64,000 nucleotides of DNA from positions 19,278,848 through 19,342,847 of the forward strand of contig NC_045141.1 in the NCBI RefSeq assembly GCF_008831285.2, given 5' to 3'. The notes beneath the pieces are model-generated. The model had not been told where the DNA came from. It did not search any database and worked only from the letters and a program-made list of their open reading frames with translations. The DNA is from Nymphaea colorata. Its lineage: Eukaryota > Streptophyta > Magnoliopsida > Nymphaeales > Nymphaeaceae. Shown one piece after another: positions 12,201 to 23,462 of the stretch (position 1 is the stretch's first letter; every line of letters starts with the position of its first letter). Made by a program: the position numbers and the translations under genes.

Positions 12201-14393
12201 TGGTTCTAGCAGTTTTCTTTTCAAGCATGTTGAGAGCAGTTATATTCTTTTTTTTTTCCTTTTCATGATGCCATGTGGAATACAGTTACTATGTATGGAT
12301 TATTGTATAGTTTGTGTGATATTTATTGTTCTTACATGATGTTCAAAGAAACTTGGTATTAGTCTAATAGACCAATACATCCCTCCTGCAGTTAACTAAG
12401 TCTAGCAGTCACAGTGCTGCCTATGAAAGATATGCTAGTCACTTTACTATGGGTTACTCATTCTGAAAGCCCATGTTTTTTTTTTTTTCCTCCTCTTTAA
12501 GATTTAAATAATGATATTTTCTTATACTTTGTTTGGCTTGAGCTGCCCCAGCTTGGCTTAAACTCGGCTTATGCCTGCTTGTAGTCATTCCAAATTGGAC
12601 CAGGCACCAAGTATGATATATCTTAACCCATCCCATAGCCAGGTTCCACTCATGCCTTAGAAAAGTTACAGAGCGGCATTTGGTTGTTTTAGACTTGAGT
12701 ATATAAGTTTTACAAGATTGATTAAAACCTTTAGTGTAGATTGTTCTTAAGTCCTCTCACATTTAGGGTGTTAGAGTCCATCCTACTTGAGGAGCAGACA
12801 TCTCGACATGTGGAATTGTAGGCCCAAATTGTTGAGCTTGTCTGTGATGCCAATTTAACATTTTGACCCAAAACTGACCCCAACTCTCTGTTTGACAGGT
12901 CTCAACACACCCCATACCTTTCATGATTCACCTCTTAAAAAGGCTATGAACTAGGAAATTTATGGTGTGAGATATAAATATATTAGTTTCTCTCAATTTT
13001 TTAAATTTGGGTCTATTTTCAGGTTCTTTCTCATATATGTGTGTGTGTGTGTGTATGAGTGAGAGAAGGAGAGAGTTAACGTAAGCAGCTAAGTCTGCTG
13101 CACCGTGATAAGCATGTGAGGCATGTTTGGACCTTACCTGCTATACTCATCAAACTCTTTTCTATGTTAACTTTTGGTACTTAGTGAACCTCAATTGAGT
13201 ATTGTGATGAGAGATTGTGATAGGGTGTAAAAGGTTAATTTTGAGCTTGACGTGGGTTGGATTTTGTTAGAACCATCTCAATTTGGTTCAGTTGAATGAC
13301 TTATGGTTCTAAACTGGATTGGTATTAGTGGTTTTACCTCTCTAGGTTCTTATAGATCTACCCAAGAACGATGGTTGGTTTCAGGTCATTTATGGTGTTG
13401 GTCTGTGTTAGTTATGGACTTATGGGTATATAGACCATTCCTTATTTACTTTAGAATAAGCTGTTTTCATTGCTATTAGTCGTAAAGTTACTGCCATGAT
13501 ATCTCCCCAAGTAGGTCAATGTTTGTTCCAGTGACATACTGAAATATCAAAAAGGAACAAGTTGTTGGCTCACCTCTTCCAGTGGGCTGACAATTATTCT
13601 GGTTGGTGGCATTGAAACTCGCCAAGGTTTTCTTCCAGTCTTTTGTTTTTCTCCTCATATGATGGCTGACAACCGATTGTTGAGCTGTAACTGGTTATGT
13701 TGTTTTCCATCACTCTCCTCCCTCAAGTCATGGCAAAGGACTAGAGACTCTGAATTTCTGCCTTTGGCTTGAGTTGACGAAATGAGGGGCTTTGTGGAAA
13801 GCTTCACAAAATTGTTATACTAATGTTAACTTGTACATTCAAGGGGATATCAGGGAGAATAGGGGTCTTAATGTGGGGCAAAGTGTTTCAGTTGCATAGA
13901 TTAAGGGTAGATGAAAAATCCATTTCAGTTGATTGTTATAAATCTCTTGATGGTTCTCGTATCATGTTTTCTTTCTTTAATTCCTAATAATAATTCTGTT
14001 ATTCCTTGGAAGCACTATCAACGTTTCATTGTCTCATTTTTTTCGTTTTGGGATGCACAAGACCTCAGGCTCATCATGGAGTTGTCGAAGCAGCTTAGGG
14101 CTGAAACAGTTTCTTTGGGGAAGATGAGAAGATTTGAAACAGTGGAAGACATTCCTGACCGTCGTCAAGAAGAGAAAATAACCGAAAAACCTGCAGTGGA
14201 AAAGCCACCTCTGGAAGAGAAGGTTTCAGTCAACGAGCAAACTGTGCTGCAGAAAGGAGTGGCTTCTGAATCTCATCTAATTGGAGGATCACCTGATGCT
14301 TGGAATTTCATAACTTATCCTGGCTCTGATCCAGTTTATTATGGGAAGGTAAAAGCAAGTGTGGCAGCAACACGTGAGCCGGTACAATCCTAG
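9249..14393 (+). CDS. Uncharacterised 195-aa nuclear-looking protein
   Basis: Exons are 9249-9449, 11672-11726 and 14062-14393. They join in phase (0, then 1) to give 195 codons plus stop. Donors are GAC/GTAACA and AAAG/GTATTC; acceptors are TTGCAG and CACAAG. Residues 10-30 are Pro/Ala-rich, TKKKRKF at 35-41 is a classic monopartite nuclear localisation signal, and residues about 45-105 are strongly helical and basic (KIRSILKGLRPSIID, DLRLIMELSKQLRAE). A charged Glu/Lys linker leads to a C-terminal aromatic patch (DAWNFITYPGSDPVYYGK). The look is of a conserved plant protein of unknown function; I do not recognise a named family. The start is chosen because it is the first ATG, and the track upstream uses only a GTG. 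Introns of 2.2 and 2.3 kb contain no other gene. Confidence 0.75.
10525..10635. repeat. Dispersed repeat with CCTAGGC motifs
   Basis: Within intron 1 of the 195-aa protein gene there is a cluster of GCCTAGGC-like words. Similar words recur at 12040-12060 and 14730-14775 (GCCTAGAGGC), suggesting remnants of one repeat family. No ends are definable. Confidence 0.3.
13035..13056. repeat. (TG)n microsatellite
   Basis: A short (TG)n run follows ATATATG in intron 2 of the 195-aa protein gene. Confidence 0.8.
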
Positions 14394-17300
14394 GCTGAGT
14401 TTCTTGCACAATCAATGACTAATGCTCGTGCAATGACTCACAATTTTTTTTGGGCATGTTTAAATTATAATTAAACGTTAACTAACCATTTCAACTTCAT
14501 CCGTTATTGTACTTCTAGATTTGAACATTTGAAATGTACATTGTTGTATTCTTGTACCAGTTAAAGGCTTCCCCTTAATGATACACATCTCTTTTTGCCT
14601 GCAGGAGGCATCAAACCTTTGATCTTTAGCAGTCAATGCTTATAGTGTAATCTCAAAGCTTTGTTTGTGTGACTGAATGCACTTGTTCTTTTCTAGAGGG
14701 TAGAAAGTGGTCCAGTGTTATTAGGGGCCTCAAGGCGTTTTTCACCCGTAAATGCCTAGAGGCATAAAGGCGACCAGAAAAAATCTGGTTTTCAACTTCC
14801 TCTTTGCCGGTTTCTTTTACGAAGCTGCCGTCGGCATTAATAAAATCGGCGGTGTTCTCTTCGGTTTTGGATTAAAATCCAGTGTTGTCCTCTGAATCAG
14901 CAACAGGATTTTTTGCCTTGAGACAATTTAGGGCTTTCGCAAGCAGAGGAAAACGGCGGAAGGATCAGTTTGTAGCTGGAACCTCTCTTCTTTCGGTTCC
15001 TGAACAATCGGAACGCCGATTCTTTAGCCGGAATTCTAGCGAAATTAAAGAATCCGACTGCTGTGTGTTCCAATTGCATTAACCTTTGTTTAGGAAATTT
15101 CTGATCTTGGATTTGGTCATGGGGAATCCGTCAAGCGCTCTAAATCATCGTCTCTGCTTGGTCTAGTAGTGGTCATTGCTTCTAACAAGGTCAGTGTCTC
15201 GTTCTCTCACAGTCACAGTCTATTTTAATTTCATGACAGGGTCTTTAGTTTAATCTTGGGTTTATTTTTGTTGTGATCTTATTACATTGTACACACATTA
15301 TCTGCCTTAGGTGCTTACCTTAGCTTTAGTTCACGTTTACTTTAGTATAGTTTGGTTTAATCGCTGTTTGGATAGATGAAAATGAAAGGATTTTAATATA
15401 TGAAAAGGAAAACAAACGAAAAATAATTGTTTTTTTTGTACATATTAAACATTTCTCAATAAGGTTTTCATCAAAAACAGACCCTATATACTCTAGGAGA
15501 ACGAGGAATTTGGTGCGAGCTTTGGCTCTCATGTCTCATGGATGGTAGAATGAAATACTTTTCTTCATAAACATTCATTTGCCAAACCAACGGAATTAAC
15601 TCATTCTTGCTCATTGAAATTAAAAAGCCAAATGCCTTGTAATCTTTTACACAATTTTTTCGTGGATGTCAACTACATTTTCCCTCCCAGCAAGTGGCAA
15701 GGAGGTAGGGTCTTGAAATGATTTTCTAATAAATCTTGGTAGCTCACTATCTATATTTTTTCCACCTTTGTCTATCATTTTGATTGATGTCTCGAATTTA
15801 ACAATTATCTTTTTTGGGTATGGGCCTCTGTTTTTGCAGATAACTACCAGACAAGCTTCTGTATTGTATCAGCCGAAACGTCAAAGTCTGCATTTTATAA
15901 CATTATCATCTTGAGTTAGAAACTCTTTTTTTGAAACAAGTCAGAGTTCGAAGCCCAAGATCCATATCATATCTGAACGAACGTGTGGCCTTCTATTAAT
16001 GCCCCTTGGGAAGAAAACCTCTGGACCAACTTTATCATTAAGTAATAGGCCTGAGAGTGCATCTCGAGCCAACGTTGGGGTGTCGTGAACCTAATGAACA
16101 TGTAGCCTTGTCTTTGTCTTTTGGGGTGTCGTGAACGTTGGTTTTTTCTTTGTAAAAGAAAAGAAGAAAAGTAGAAGTTCTCCCTCAATCTTTTTATCTC
16201 TACGTCTATTTTCGACCGTTGCACCAATACCCTTAGCTCGAGCTTCAAGCCTTCAAATGTGGATGGTAAACACCAGCAACCCCATGTTTTTCAAGTTGAC
16301 TGATCATTCAACTTGAGTTTAAGAGTTTTTGGTACAAATAGGCCCTAAGGTTAAAGTTTTATGCAAATCAAAAATAACTTTTTCCTTTTCTAATTTATGG
16401 CTAAATGGTAGCTCCTAAGTGCAAACTTTCCTCAAATTATTTGGGAGGCCTCGTAGTGAACAAATGGTCACTTGCCTTGTCCGGTTTAATTTTAAGGTGA
16501 CACTTATTAAGGTAAGGTAAGTTGACAGATACTTGTATTGATGGATCCTTTTAGCTCGAAGGGCATAGTATAGTTAGTTAGATTAATGGACCTGCGAAAG
16601 TTTAATTGTTAGTTCGATTTCAAGGAATGTTATTATTATGAACTTCAATGGTAGGTGTATGGTACTTAGTTAATGAATGTTTTACCTCTATTCGGATTTA
16701 AGTATCACTCTCCCCACTCCTAAAAAATTAAAAAATTAAGGTTCACTTCTGGATTTTATTTCAACTTTTACCAGTTCTGACTCGAACCAAACCCATATGG
16801 GTCAGGATTCTTTAGTCCCCACGCTAGTGGGACGCCATTATAGGGAGCGGTTCTAGTTTTCCTTCGGGATAAGATCCGAACCGTTCGCAGTCCCGCAGCT
16901 AGCAGACACGACAACCCTAGCCACGGTGCCGACGAGTAAAGGAAAAGAGACCGTCTAACTCTTGAACGTTTAGTAAAACCGCAGCGGCTTGATGAGCGAT
17001 AGGCGGTAAGCATGACGAGGCCCGAGATGGTCTCGTACCCATTGTTTTGAATCTCTTCCCTCTTCCTTATTTCAGCCATAGCCTACCACCGTCACCTCCT
17101 CTTGCGCCATTTCTCCTCCCATCTGTGACAAGGTCTTTCTTTCTCTCATGGATAGTATCTCTTATTGGTTGTTTTCTGATGGCATGTTATGTTCTTTTCC
17201 ACTGGGTCTTATGATGGAAGTGTGTGACGGGTTCCGTTATAGAAGTGTTTTAACGATTTAGCTTTTCTGCCGTTATGTAGATTTTCCTAAGAAACGCGAT

Positions 17301-18459
17301 TGTAAGGGCACCAAATTCAGTTCAGTGCACGATGGTGGATTCTAAGACTGTTGGTTCTTGTGTTTTCTCCGTGCTAGATGCTTTTGTTCTCTGTTATTAT
17401 TATTATTATTTTTTTTTTCTAGAGGACATGTGCTTCATCCCGTGACCTTGTGTACAGTGTTTGCTCCGTTTGACTCTATGGCGGTATGCGCTGTTTCCTA
17501 TTATGAATATTGTATTGTGTGATCGTTTTATTTAACTGTGTAGGTTTGAGCCAAAGGTTTTACTTGGTATGGTTATGGCTACGCCTCTGTGAGATGAATT
17601 AGAATGATGCTTTCTCCGAGCTTTACGCCTCACACTTGGAATGCTAGTCCTATTGCACGATCTATCTGCTTGTATTAGATGATATTACTAATAGTTGCCG
17701 ATGAAGTCTCATTGTCATTAATGTCATCTCTGCTTGTGCATCTCTTTCCGTTTCTTTTGCTTGCTTTCTTGTCTTCTAAAAAACTTTCAGTTTCAAAGTC
17801 ATATTTAGTGATGGCATTTTTCTCCATCACAGAAGCTGTTGATAAATATGAAATAGGTAACGTAAACCGAATTTTATTTGTTTTGATGAAAATGCTTAAT
17901 GCTTATTACACATTCCATATATATGTGCGTGTGTGGAGTAGATTTAATATTTAACGGTTTACCAGACTGGGTGACTTGCAGTTAGACAAGGATCTGTTCA
18001 TTTTCTCAAATGCGATGGTATTATTCAACTTTCTGACAGGCTGTAAATAACTATATGACATTTCCTGTATGAATGTAAATGCAGCGGAAGTTTTTAAATA
18101 GCTAGGTTGAGACACTGATGAGTGTAACTTCTATGTTGTCTTTATATCTTAAAGTGCAGTAACAAAGTGTTTTAACTCTTAATGGGGTAGTTTTTGGAAG
18201 GCTTCCTTTAGTTTATTTTGCTTCATCAGTTTCTTTCATAGAATTTTTGATATCATGAGTGGCAGGACTGGTGAATGACTAATAGTCTGAAGAAGAATAT
18301 TTTGGCTTTTCTTGCTTTAGTTTTTAATAATTTTGCTATCTGATTCAGATGCTAGGAAAAATGCCGTTAGTGCAGCATTTGTAATACTATTGCTTACCCT
18401 GAGTTCTCTGACTGCAGGCTGTTTCCTGCCATTTGAAAATATACTTTTTTTTGTGAACC
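14394..18459. other. Intergenic region and probable 5' leader of DHDPS
   Basis: No defensible gene lies between the stop of the 195-aa protein and the DHDPS start. A MITE-like element is at 15355-15600. Around 17070-17130 a C/T-rich stretch ends in GACAAG followed by GTCTTT and could be a 5'UTR exon and donor for DHDPS; this is speculative. A TTA run lies near 17394-17408. Open frames at 14882-15082 (plus) and 16768-17079 (minus) look random to me. Confidence 0.5.
15355..15600. mobile_element. MITE-like element
   Basis: The left end CGCTGTTTGGATAGATG and the right end CATTTGCCAAACCAACGG are imperfect inverted repeats around a 200-bp AT-rich, non-coding centre. This is the layout of a small non-autonomous DNA transposon. 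The target-site duplication is not clear. Confidence 0.4.
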
Positions 18460-21032
18460 ATGATTTCACATATTTCTTCCAACAATTGCTTGATTCAAGT
18501 ATGGCATGGGGACCTGCATCAAAGTGCCATTTGTGCTGCTCCATCCTTTTGCAGTGCCATTGAGTTTCCAGCTGCGGTTGCAGGGGCAAATACTACATGT
18601 TCCAAAGCTGTCAGGTGCCAAGCTGCTCCAACTTTCCAACTGCTTCTCTTGCCTTATTATATGGAAGTATTTAGCAGTTTTACCTTATGCAAATATATGT
18701 TGTCCCAACCATTTTCATATGTGTTCCTGTGTCTTCTTTCTTCTCTTCTAAGAGCAAATCCCATGCTTTTTATTTTTGTGTGCATACTTGTTGCTAGCCC
18801 ACTCTAGCTAAATTGGCAGACTTGTCTATTCAGTCCTGTGGTACTGTTATATACAGGTGATCTTAAGTTGGTTAAACGACAAACTTTATGTGTTACATGA
18901 AATCCTTTGGTCTATCAGGTGAACTAATTCATTTTAGAAATTTGAGGTTCGTCTACTACAGTGATATTTTTTACGTTTTTCTAGTCTTTGTCATCCAGTT
19001 TTCTTTGTACGGTGTATTGGAAAGCTCCACTTGTGATGGCAATATTTGTTTTCTTTTCTAAAGATAGCTTCCATGTGACGATAGGGGATCTATGTGTATC
19101 CTGATTAATGGAATGTTTATAGATTGATTAGACATTGAGGGTGGCTTATTCTATTGGAGATGGTTAACAAATCTCATAATGGTAAATTTTGGTTTGAACG
19201 ATTTGGGCTGAATGACTATTCGTCACTTTTTCAACTGGGTATGGGTTCTTTGGGAAGAAACAAAATAAGTTAATGGGAAAATTTTTATGAGTCCATTGCT
19301 TTAGCTTTTATTGAGACACTAATTAGATAAATTATTGAAGAAGGGAATGGGTGTTCATCATATCACGTGTAATTGTATATTGTTAATGTGGACTTCTAAA
19401 TGTAGATATGTTTTCCAAAATAATTGGTTTATGAACGCGTTTAGATTCTTTTCCTTTTCACTCATTAAATGGAAGAGCTGTTGTTTGTGGTTTGATTTTC
19501 AGTTGAATATATTTATGCCCTTTTGCAAGTAATGTTTACTTGTTCATTAATAGTTATACCAGCTCTATTTACTGCATTGATGACTGTGATCTGCAGTTCT
19601 TGCATGCTGCAAACTTAGCTCATTTTCTCTCTATGCTGGATAGTTTTATTTAGTAAACCATGACCTTCCAGGTAATTATTAATCCTTTTCTGATTCTTCA
19701 GTTTAAGGAAAAAATGGAAATCTCCAAGAGCAGCTCTCGCTACTGATTTGCACCTTCCAATGCGCAGCCTTGAAGTGAAAAACAGGTGTGTGTAGATTAT
19801 TTGTTCATCTTTATTAGATAGCGTGCATTATGGACTATGGAAATGCTCTCTCTCTATCTCTCTGTCTGTCTCTCTCAACTTCTTTTATGTTGGTGAAATT
19901 CGCCTTTTGTGCAATAATTATGTCATTCATGAGAATTTCTACTAATCCAGCATATAGGGGAACAATAGGAATGCAGACCACCTGCAAGGGGAAAACTAGA
20001 TCAGATGCCAAACCGTTCCATTGGCTTGTACGGTTGCAAATAAACTTTTCTTATACTGAGTGTAATTTAGATTTTTTCTTACAAGTTCAGATTGTGCTTT
20101 TCAGGACATCTGTGGATGACATTGTGAAGCTTAGATTGATCACTGCCATCAAGACACCATATTTGCCTGATGGGAGGTTTGACTTGGAAGCTTATGACTC
20201 TTTGATGCACATGCAGATATCAAATGGTGCCGAGGCTGTCATAGTTGGGGGCACAACTGGTGAAGGGCACCTTATGAGTTGGGATGAACATATTATGCTG
20301 ATTGCTCACACTGTCAATTGCTTTGGTGGAACAATCAAAGTAATTGGCAATACTGGTAGTAACTCAACCAGGGAAGCAATTCGTGCGACAGAGCAGGGTT
20401 TTGCTGTTGGCATGCATGCAGCTCTTCATATCAACCCTTATTATGGAAAGACATCTATGCAGGGCCTGCTTTCTCATTTTGAGAGTGTTCTCTCCATGGG
20501 ACCAGCCATTATCTACAATGTGCCTTCAAGAACTGGCCAAGATATTCCTCCTGATGTGATAAATGCACTTGCTAGGCGAGAGAATATGGCTGGGATTAAG
20601 GAGTGCATGGGAAACGATCGCATTGCACAGTACACAAACAAGGGTGTGGTTGTTTGGAGTGGTAATGATGACGAGTGTCATGATGCCAAGTGGGAGTGTG
20701 GAGCTACTGGAGTCATATCAGTTACTAGCAATCTGGTACCTGGTTTGATGCATCAACTCATGTTCGAGGGGAAGAACGAAGCTCTAAAAAAGAAGCTTCT
20801 GCCATTGATGAAGTGGCTGTTCTGTGAGCCCAACCCAATTGCCCTGAACACTGCTCTTTCCCAGCTGGGCGTGATAAGGCCGGTTTTCAGGTTGCCTTAT
20901 GTACCTCTTCCTCTAACCAGAAGGTTAGAGTTTGTCAATATTGTAAGGGATATAGGCAGAGAGCATTTTGTAGGTGAAAAGGTTGTTCAGGTTCTTGATG
21001 ATGAAGATTTTATTTTGATCGGCAGGTACTGA
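18460..21032 (+). CDS. DHDPS: 4-hydroxy-tetrahydrodipicolinate synthase (DHDPS), plastid type
   Basis: This enzyme condenses pyruvate with aspartate semialdehyde, the first committed step of lysine synthesis in the plastid (EC 4.3.3.7). Exons 18460-18614, 19702-19785 and 20105-21032 join in phase to 388 aa, close to plant DHDPS length. Exon 2 carries the plant N-terminal signature ([12 protein letters not shown]). Exon 3 carries the (beta/alpha)8 barrel: GGTTGEG (Thr130/131), INPYYGKT (Tyr193), [12 protein letters not shown] (Tyr217, Arg222), the Schiff-base Lys245 in GIKECMGN, and the C-terminal [10 protein letters not shown]-like end. The lysine-site residues known from feedback-insensitive mutants are unchanged (Ser165, Asn166, Glu170, Ala174). 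Exon 1 is Ser/Ala-rich and acid-poor, like a transit peptide, and was chosen because its donor CAG/GTGCCA gives the right phase; it is the weak part. A long frame opening at 19830 is intron read-through into exon 3. Confidence 0.95.
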
Positions 21033-21892
21033 TGATGTACCCTTAGCCGAAGAGTTGTGTTGTTGGCGTGATGGCATCTGTAGGATTTTGATGGCCCATT
21101 TACTTACTGCCGCTGTCCTGTACTTTTATCAGATCAATGAATCTCATTAGTTGGTGATAATTGCAGTTGGCATTTAACTACTTTGGCCCTCAGTGTACCT
21201 TTATCAGCTACCCACCCGACTTCACGATGGGATTCACCTCCCGTATTGCTGCTAGTGTTGGTTTTTCTATACGGCCTTTGCAGTTTGTGAGCTTATCTCG
21301 GAATTAGCTGAGCAGACAAGCACGACGCCTCTCTGAGTCTCTGCTAGGTTCAATTCTCCGGAATGGCTTTACTGGTACTGTAAGTCTCGTGGAAGACGAA
21401 TATTGGCAGCTTAAGATAAACCTGGGATATCCTTATTAATTATTTATTTTTAGTTTTTTTTTTCCTTTGAAAGTTTAGTTCCAACTTTTTGCCTTGTTTT
21501 GGCCGATAAATGTTCTGGTAATACGTAAAATACAACAATTGAAAAAACAATATGTTTGTAATTTTTCGAATGTATTTCAATTATATTTCTTTACAAAATA
21601 AATGGCCATTAAAGATGAGAGTTTTGTACCTTTTCGTGATCGGAATCATTTACATATAGTATAAGAGCGCGAGAAAATTTTTGCATCTCCAGTTTATTTT
21701 TTAATAGAGTTTTAGACATGTAAATGAATTTTTCCGAAAGGGTTTCCTTCAAAATTGAAAAGCCTTCAATATTCCAACAATATCATCAGATTTAGGGTAT
21801 TGTTTCTCATGAAAAATGTGAAAAAAAACTTAATAAAAGAGTGTACTTGACCGTTTGTAAGAGGCAAGCTATCATCATTTGGAGGACTTACT

Positions 21893-22013
21893 TAGTACAT
21901 CCTTCAACTCAATATGAGTTATTGGTACATCCAATATGATTTATTGGTACATCCTTCAATCATATCCTTCAACTCAATATGATTTATTAGTACATCCTTC
22001 AACTCAGTATCAC
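21893..22013. repeat. Degenerate short tandem repeat
   Basis: Units built from TACATCCTTCAACTCAATA and TGATTTATTGG alternate four to five times with insertions and losses. The array is short, AT-rich and non-coding. Confidence 0.7.
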
Positions 22014-22479
22014 ACAGATAGTGTTTGCAGTAGTCTAGATTAATAACTTCAGGAATTGAATTGAGGACACGTACGACCCGGGTAATGAAAGAATGTACCT
22101 GCATTTTAATATTTTTAACTAATGAAAACAAAATTATTTTAAAAAAACATTTTTTTTTTGTATATGCAGTTAATGTTAATTTTAGGGAAAATAATCATTT
22201 GTCTTTTTAATTGCAGATTTAGTTGAGCTTTCACTTAGAAAATAAGAGATTATCCACAGGTTCTACTTCTGGATTCCTAGCTGAAGGATTAGGCCCACTT
22301 GCATTCAACTTCACTTTGTATGAATACGGAAAAATTCTCGAAATATTTCCCCTGCAACCTTCAGAAATGGTATCGTGTTCAACAAAGCGAAGACTGTTAA
22401 TCTTGCCTTTTGAAAGCCGAAAAGGGTGTTTCAACACCTAGAATTGGCTCCCTTTCAGAATTCCCTTTCACTCAGGTTC

Positions 22480-22745
22480 ATGAACGGACCGAGCTTAATT
22501 TATTAAATAGCTCAAACCCTATTGATGTTCCTGGTGACTCGAGACTGAGTCAACTGATAATGAACATAGCTTGAACAGTTCGTTTTATACAATGACCCGA
22601 GTACGAACTTATTCAAGCTCGAGTTTGATGTTAAGAAAAGTTGATTTTGCTCATGAATCAATACGAATTGACAAAAAAATTTAAAATCTACCCTGCTGAA
22701 CCAAGTTAAATCAAGTGCGGTATGAGCTGAATTGGTTCAGGCCAT
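22480..22745. repeat. GAGCTCGA-rich dispersed repeat, copy 1
   Basis: Many overlapping GAGCTT, CTCGAG and TTCAAGCTCGAG words occur in AT-rich DNA. The same word mix appears at 36960-37150 and 44240-44720, so this is probably a fragment of a dispersed non-coding element. Confidence 0.35.
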
Positions 22746-23462
22746 GAGCTACCTGGTTAAATTCCCAACTCTACTTTTCACCTTGTGATTTCATAAGCTT
22801 TTCTAACATCGCAGGTTATACATATAAAAAAAGAGCACAACTCGTGATTCTTCAGTATCGTTCGTGAAAGTAATCATTACCCTTTTTTCGCTAATACCAG
22901 ACTAATGTAACTTGCAAACTGAGAACGTCGGGAAGGGATACGAAAAACATGGCTGGGCATTGAGACAATTCATAATAGGATCCAGTCGCATGTGCTATGT
23001 GAGATGCTTTTTATGATTTTATTCACATTTTCCAATGTCTCAGATGTCAGCTTCAGTGTACACATTTCCACATTTCTAAACATCTTTTCAATCGTCACTT
23101 AGCAAATCAGTTAGTGATACTTTTAACTGGTGATCACAATAAACCAAGATAGTGGAACATATACAAAACCCATCAGCAACTCTTTGCTATTCCTTAACAG
23201 CAGATCAAGAACCAGTTGCTAGACTTAACTGTTAAATTTGAAGTTCAAACTTATGCGCAACTGGTCAGTGGTATTTGACACAGTGGTGCTACATTAGAAG
23301 TTGGATTAGATTGGCTGCAAGAACAGCTCAGCAACTACATGTTACATAAACATTCTTTTGTCACTAACCCAAAAACCACTACTCTCAGTGGTGGTGATTG
23401 TAACTAACTACATCAGTACCTTTTAGTCACTGTTCATTTAAGTTGCTTCAAGCTTTAAGCAA

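Larger units (their letters stand above)
21033..23462. other. Convergent intergenic region
   Basis: This holds the 3' ends of DHDPS (plus) and RopGEF (minus). A degenerate tandem repeat lies at 21893-22013, and a stretch at 22480-22745 is rich in GAGCTCGA-type words that recur elsewhere in the window. Open frames here are short and overlap on both strands; I see no gene. Confidence 0.6.

Noticed and set aside
16768-17079. 103-aa minus-strand frame upstream of DHDPS
   Set aside because: It overlaps a likely leader region, has low-complexity Arg/Ser composition, no recognisable motif and no splice partners.
19830-20104. Upstream extension of the DHDPS final frame
   Set aside because: It is intron read-through. 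The true exon 2 with the [12 protein letters not shown] signature lies at 19702-19785 and splices to 20105.
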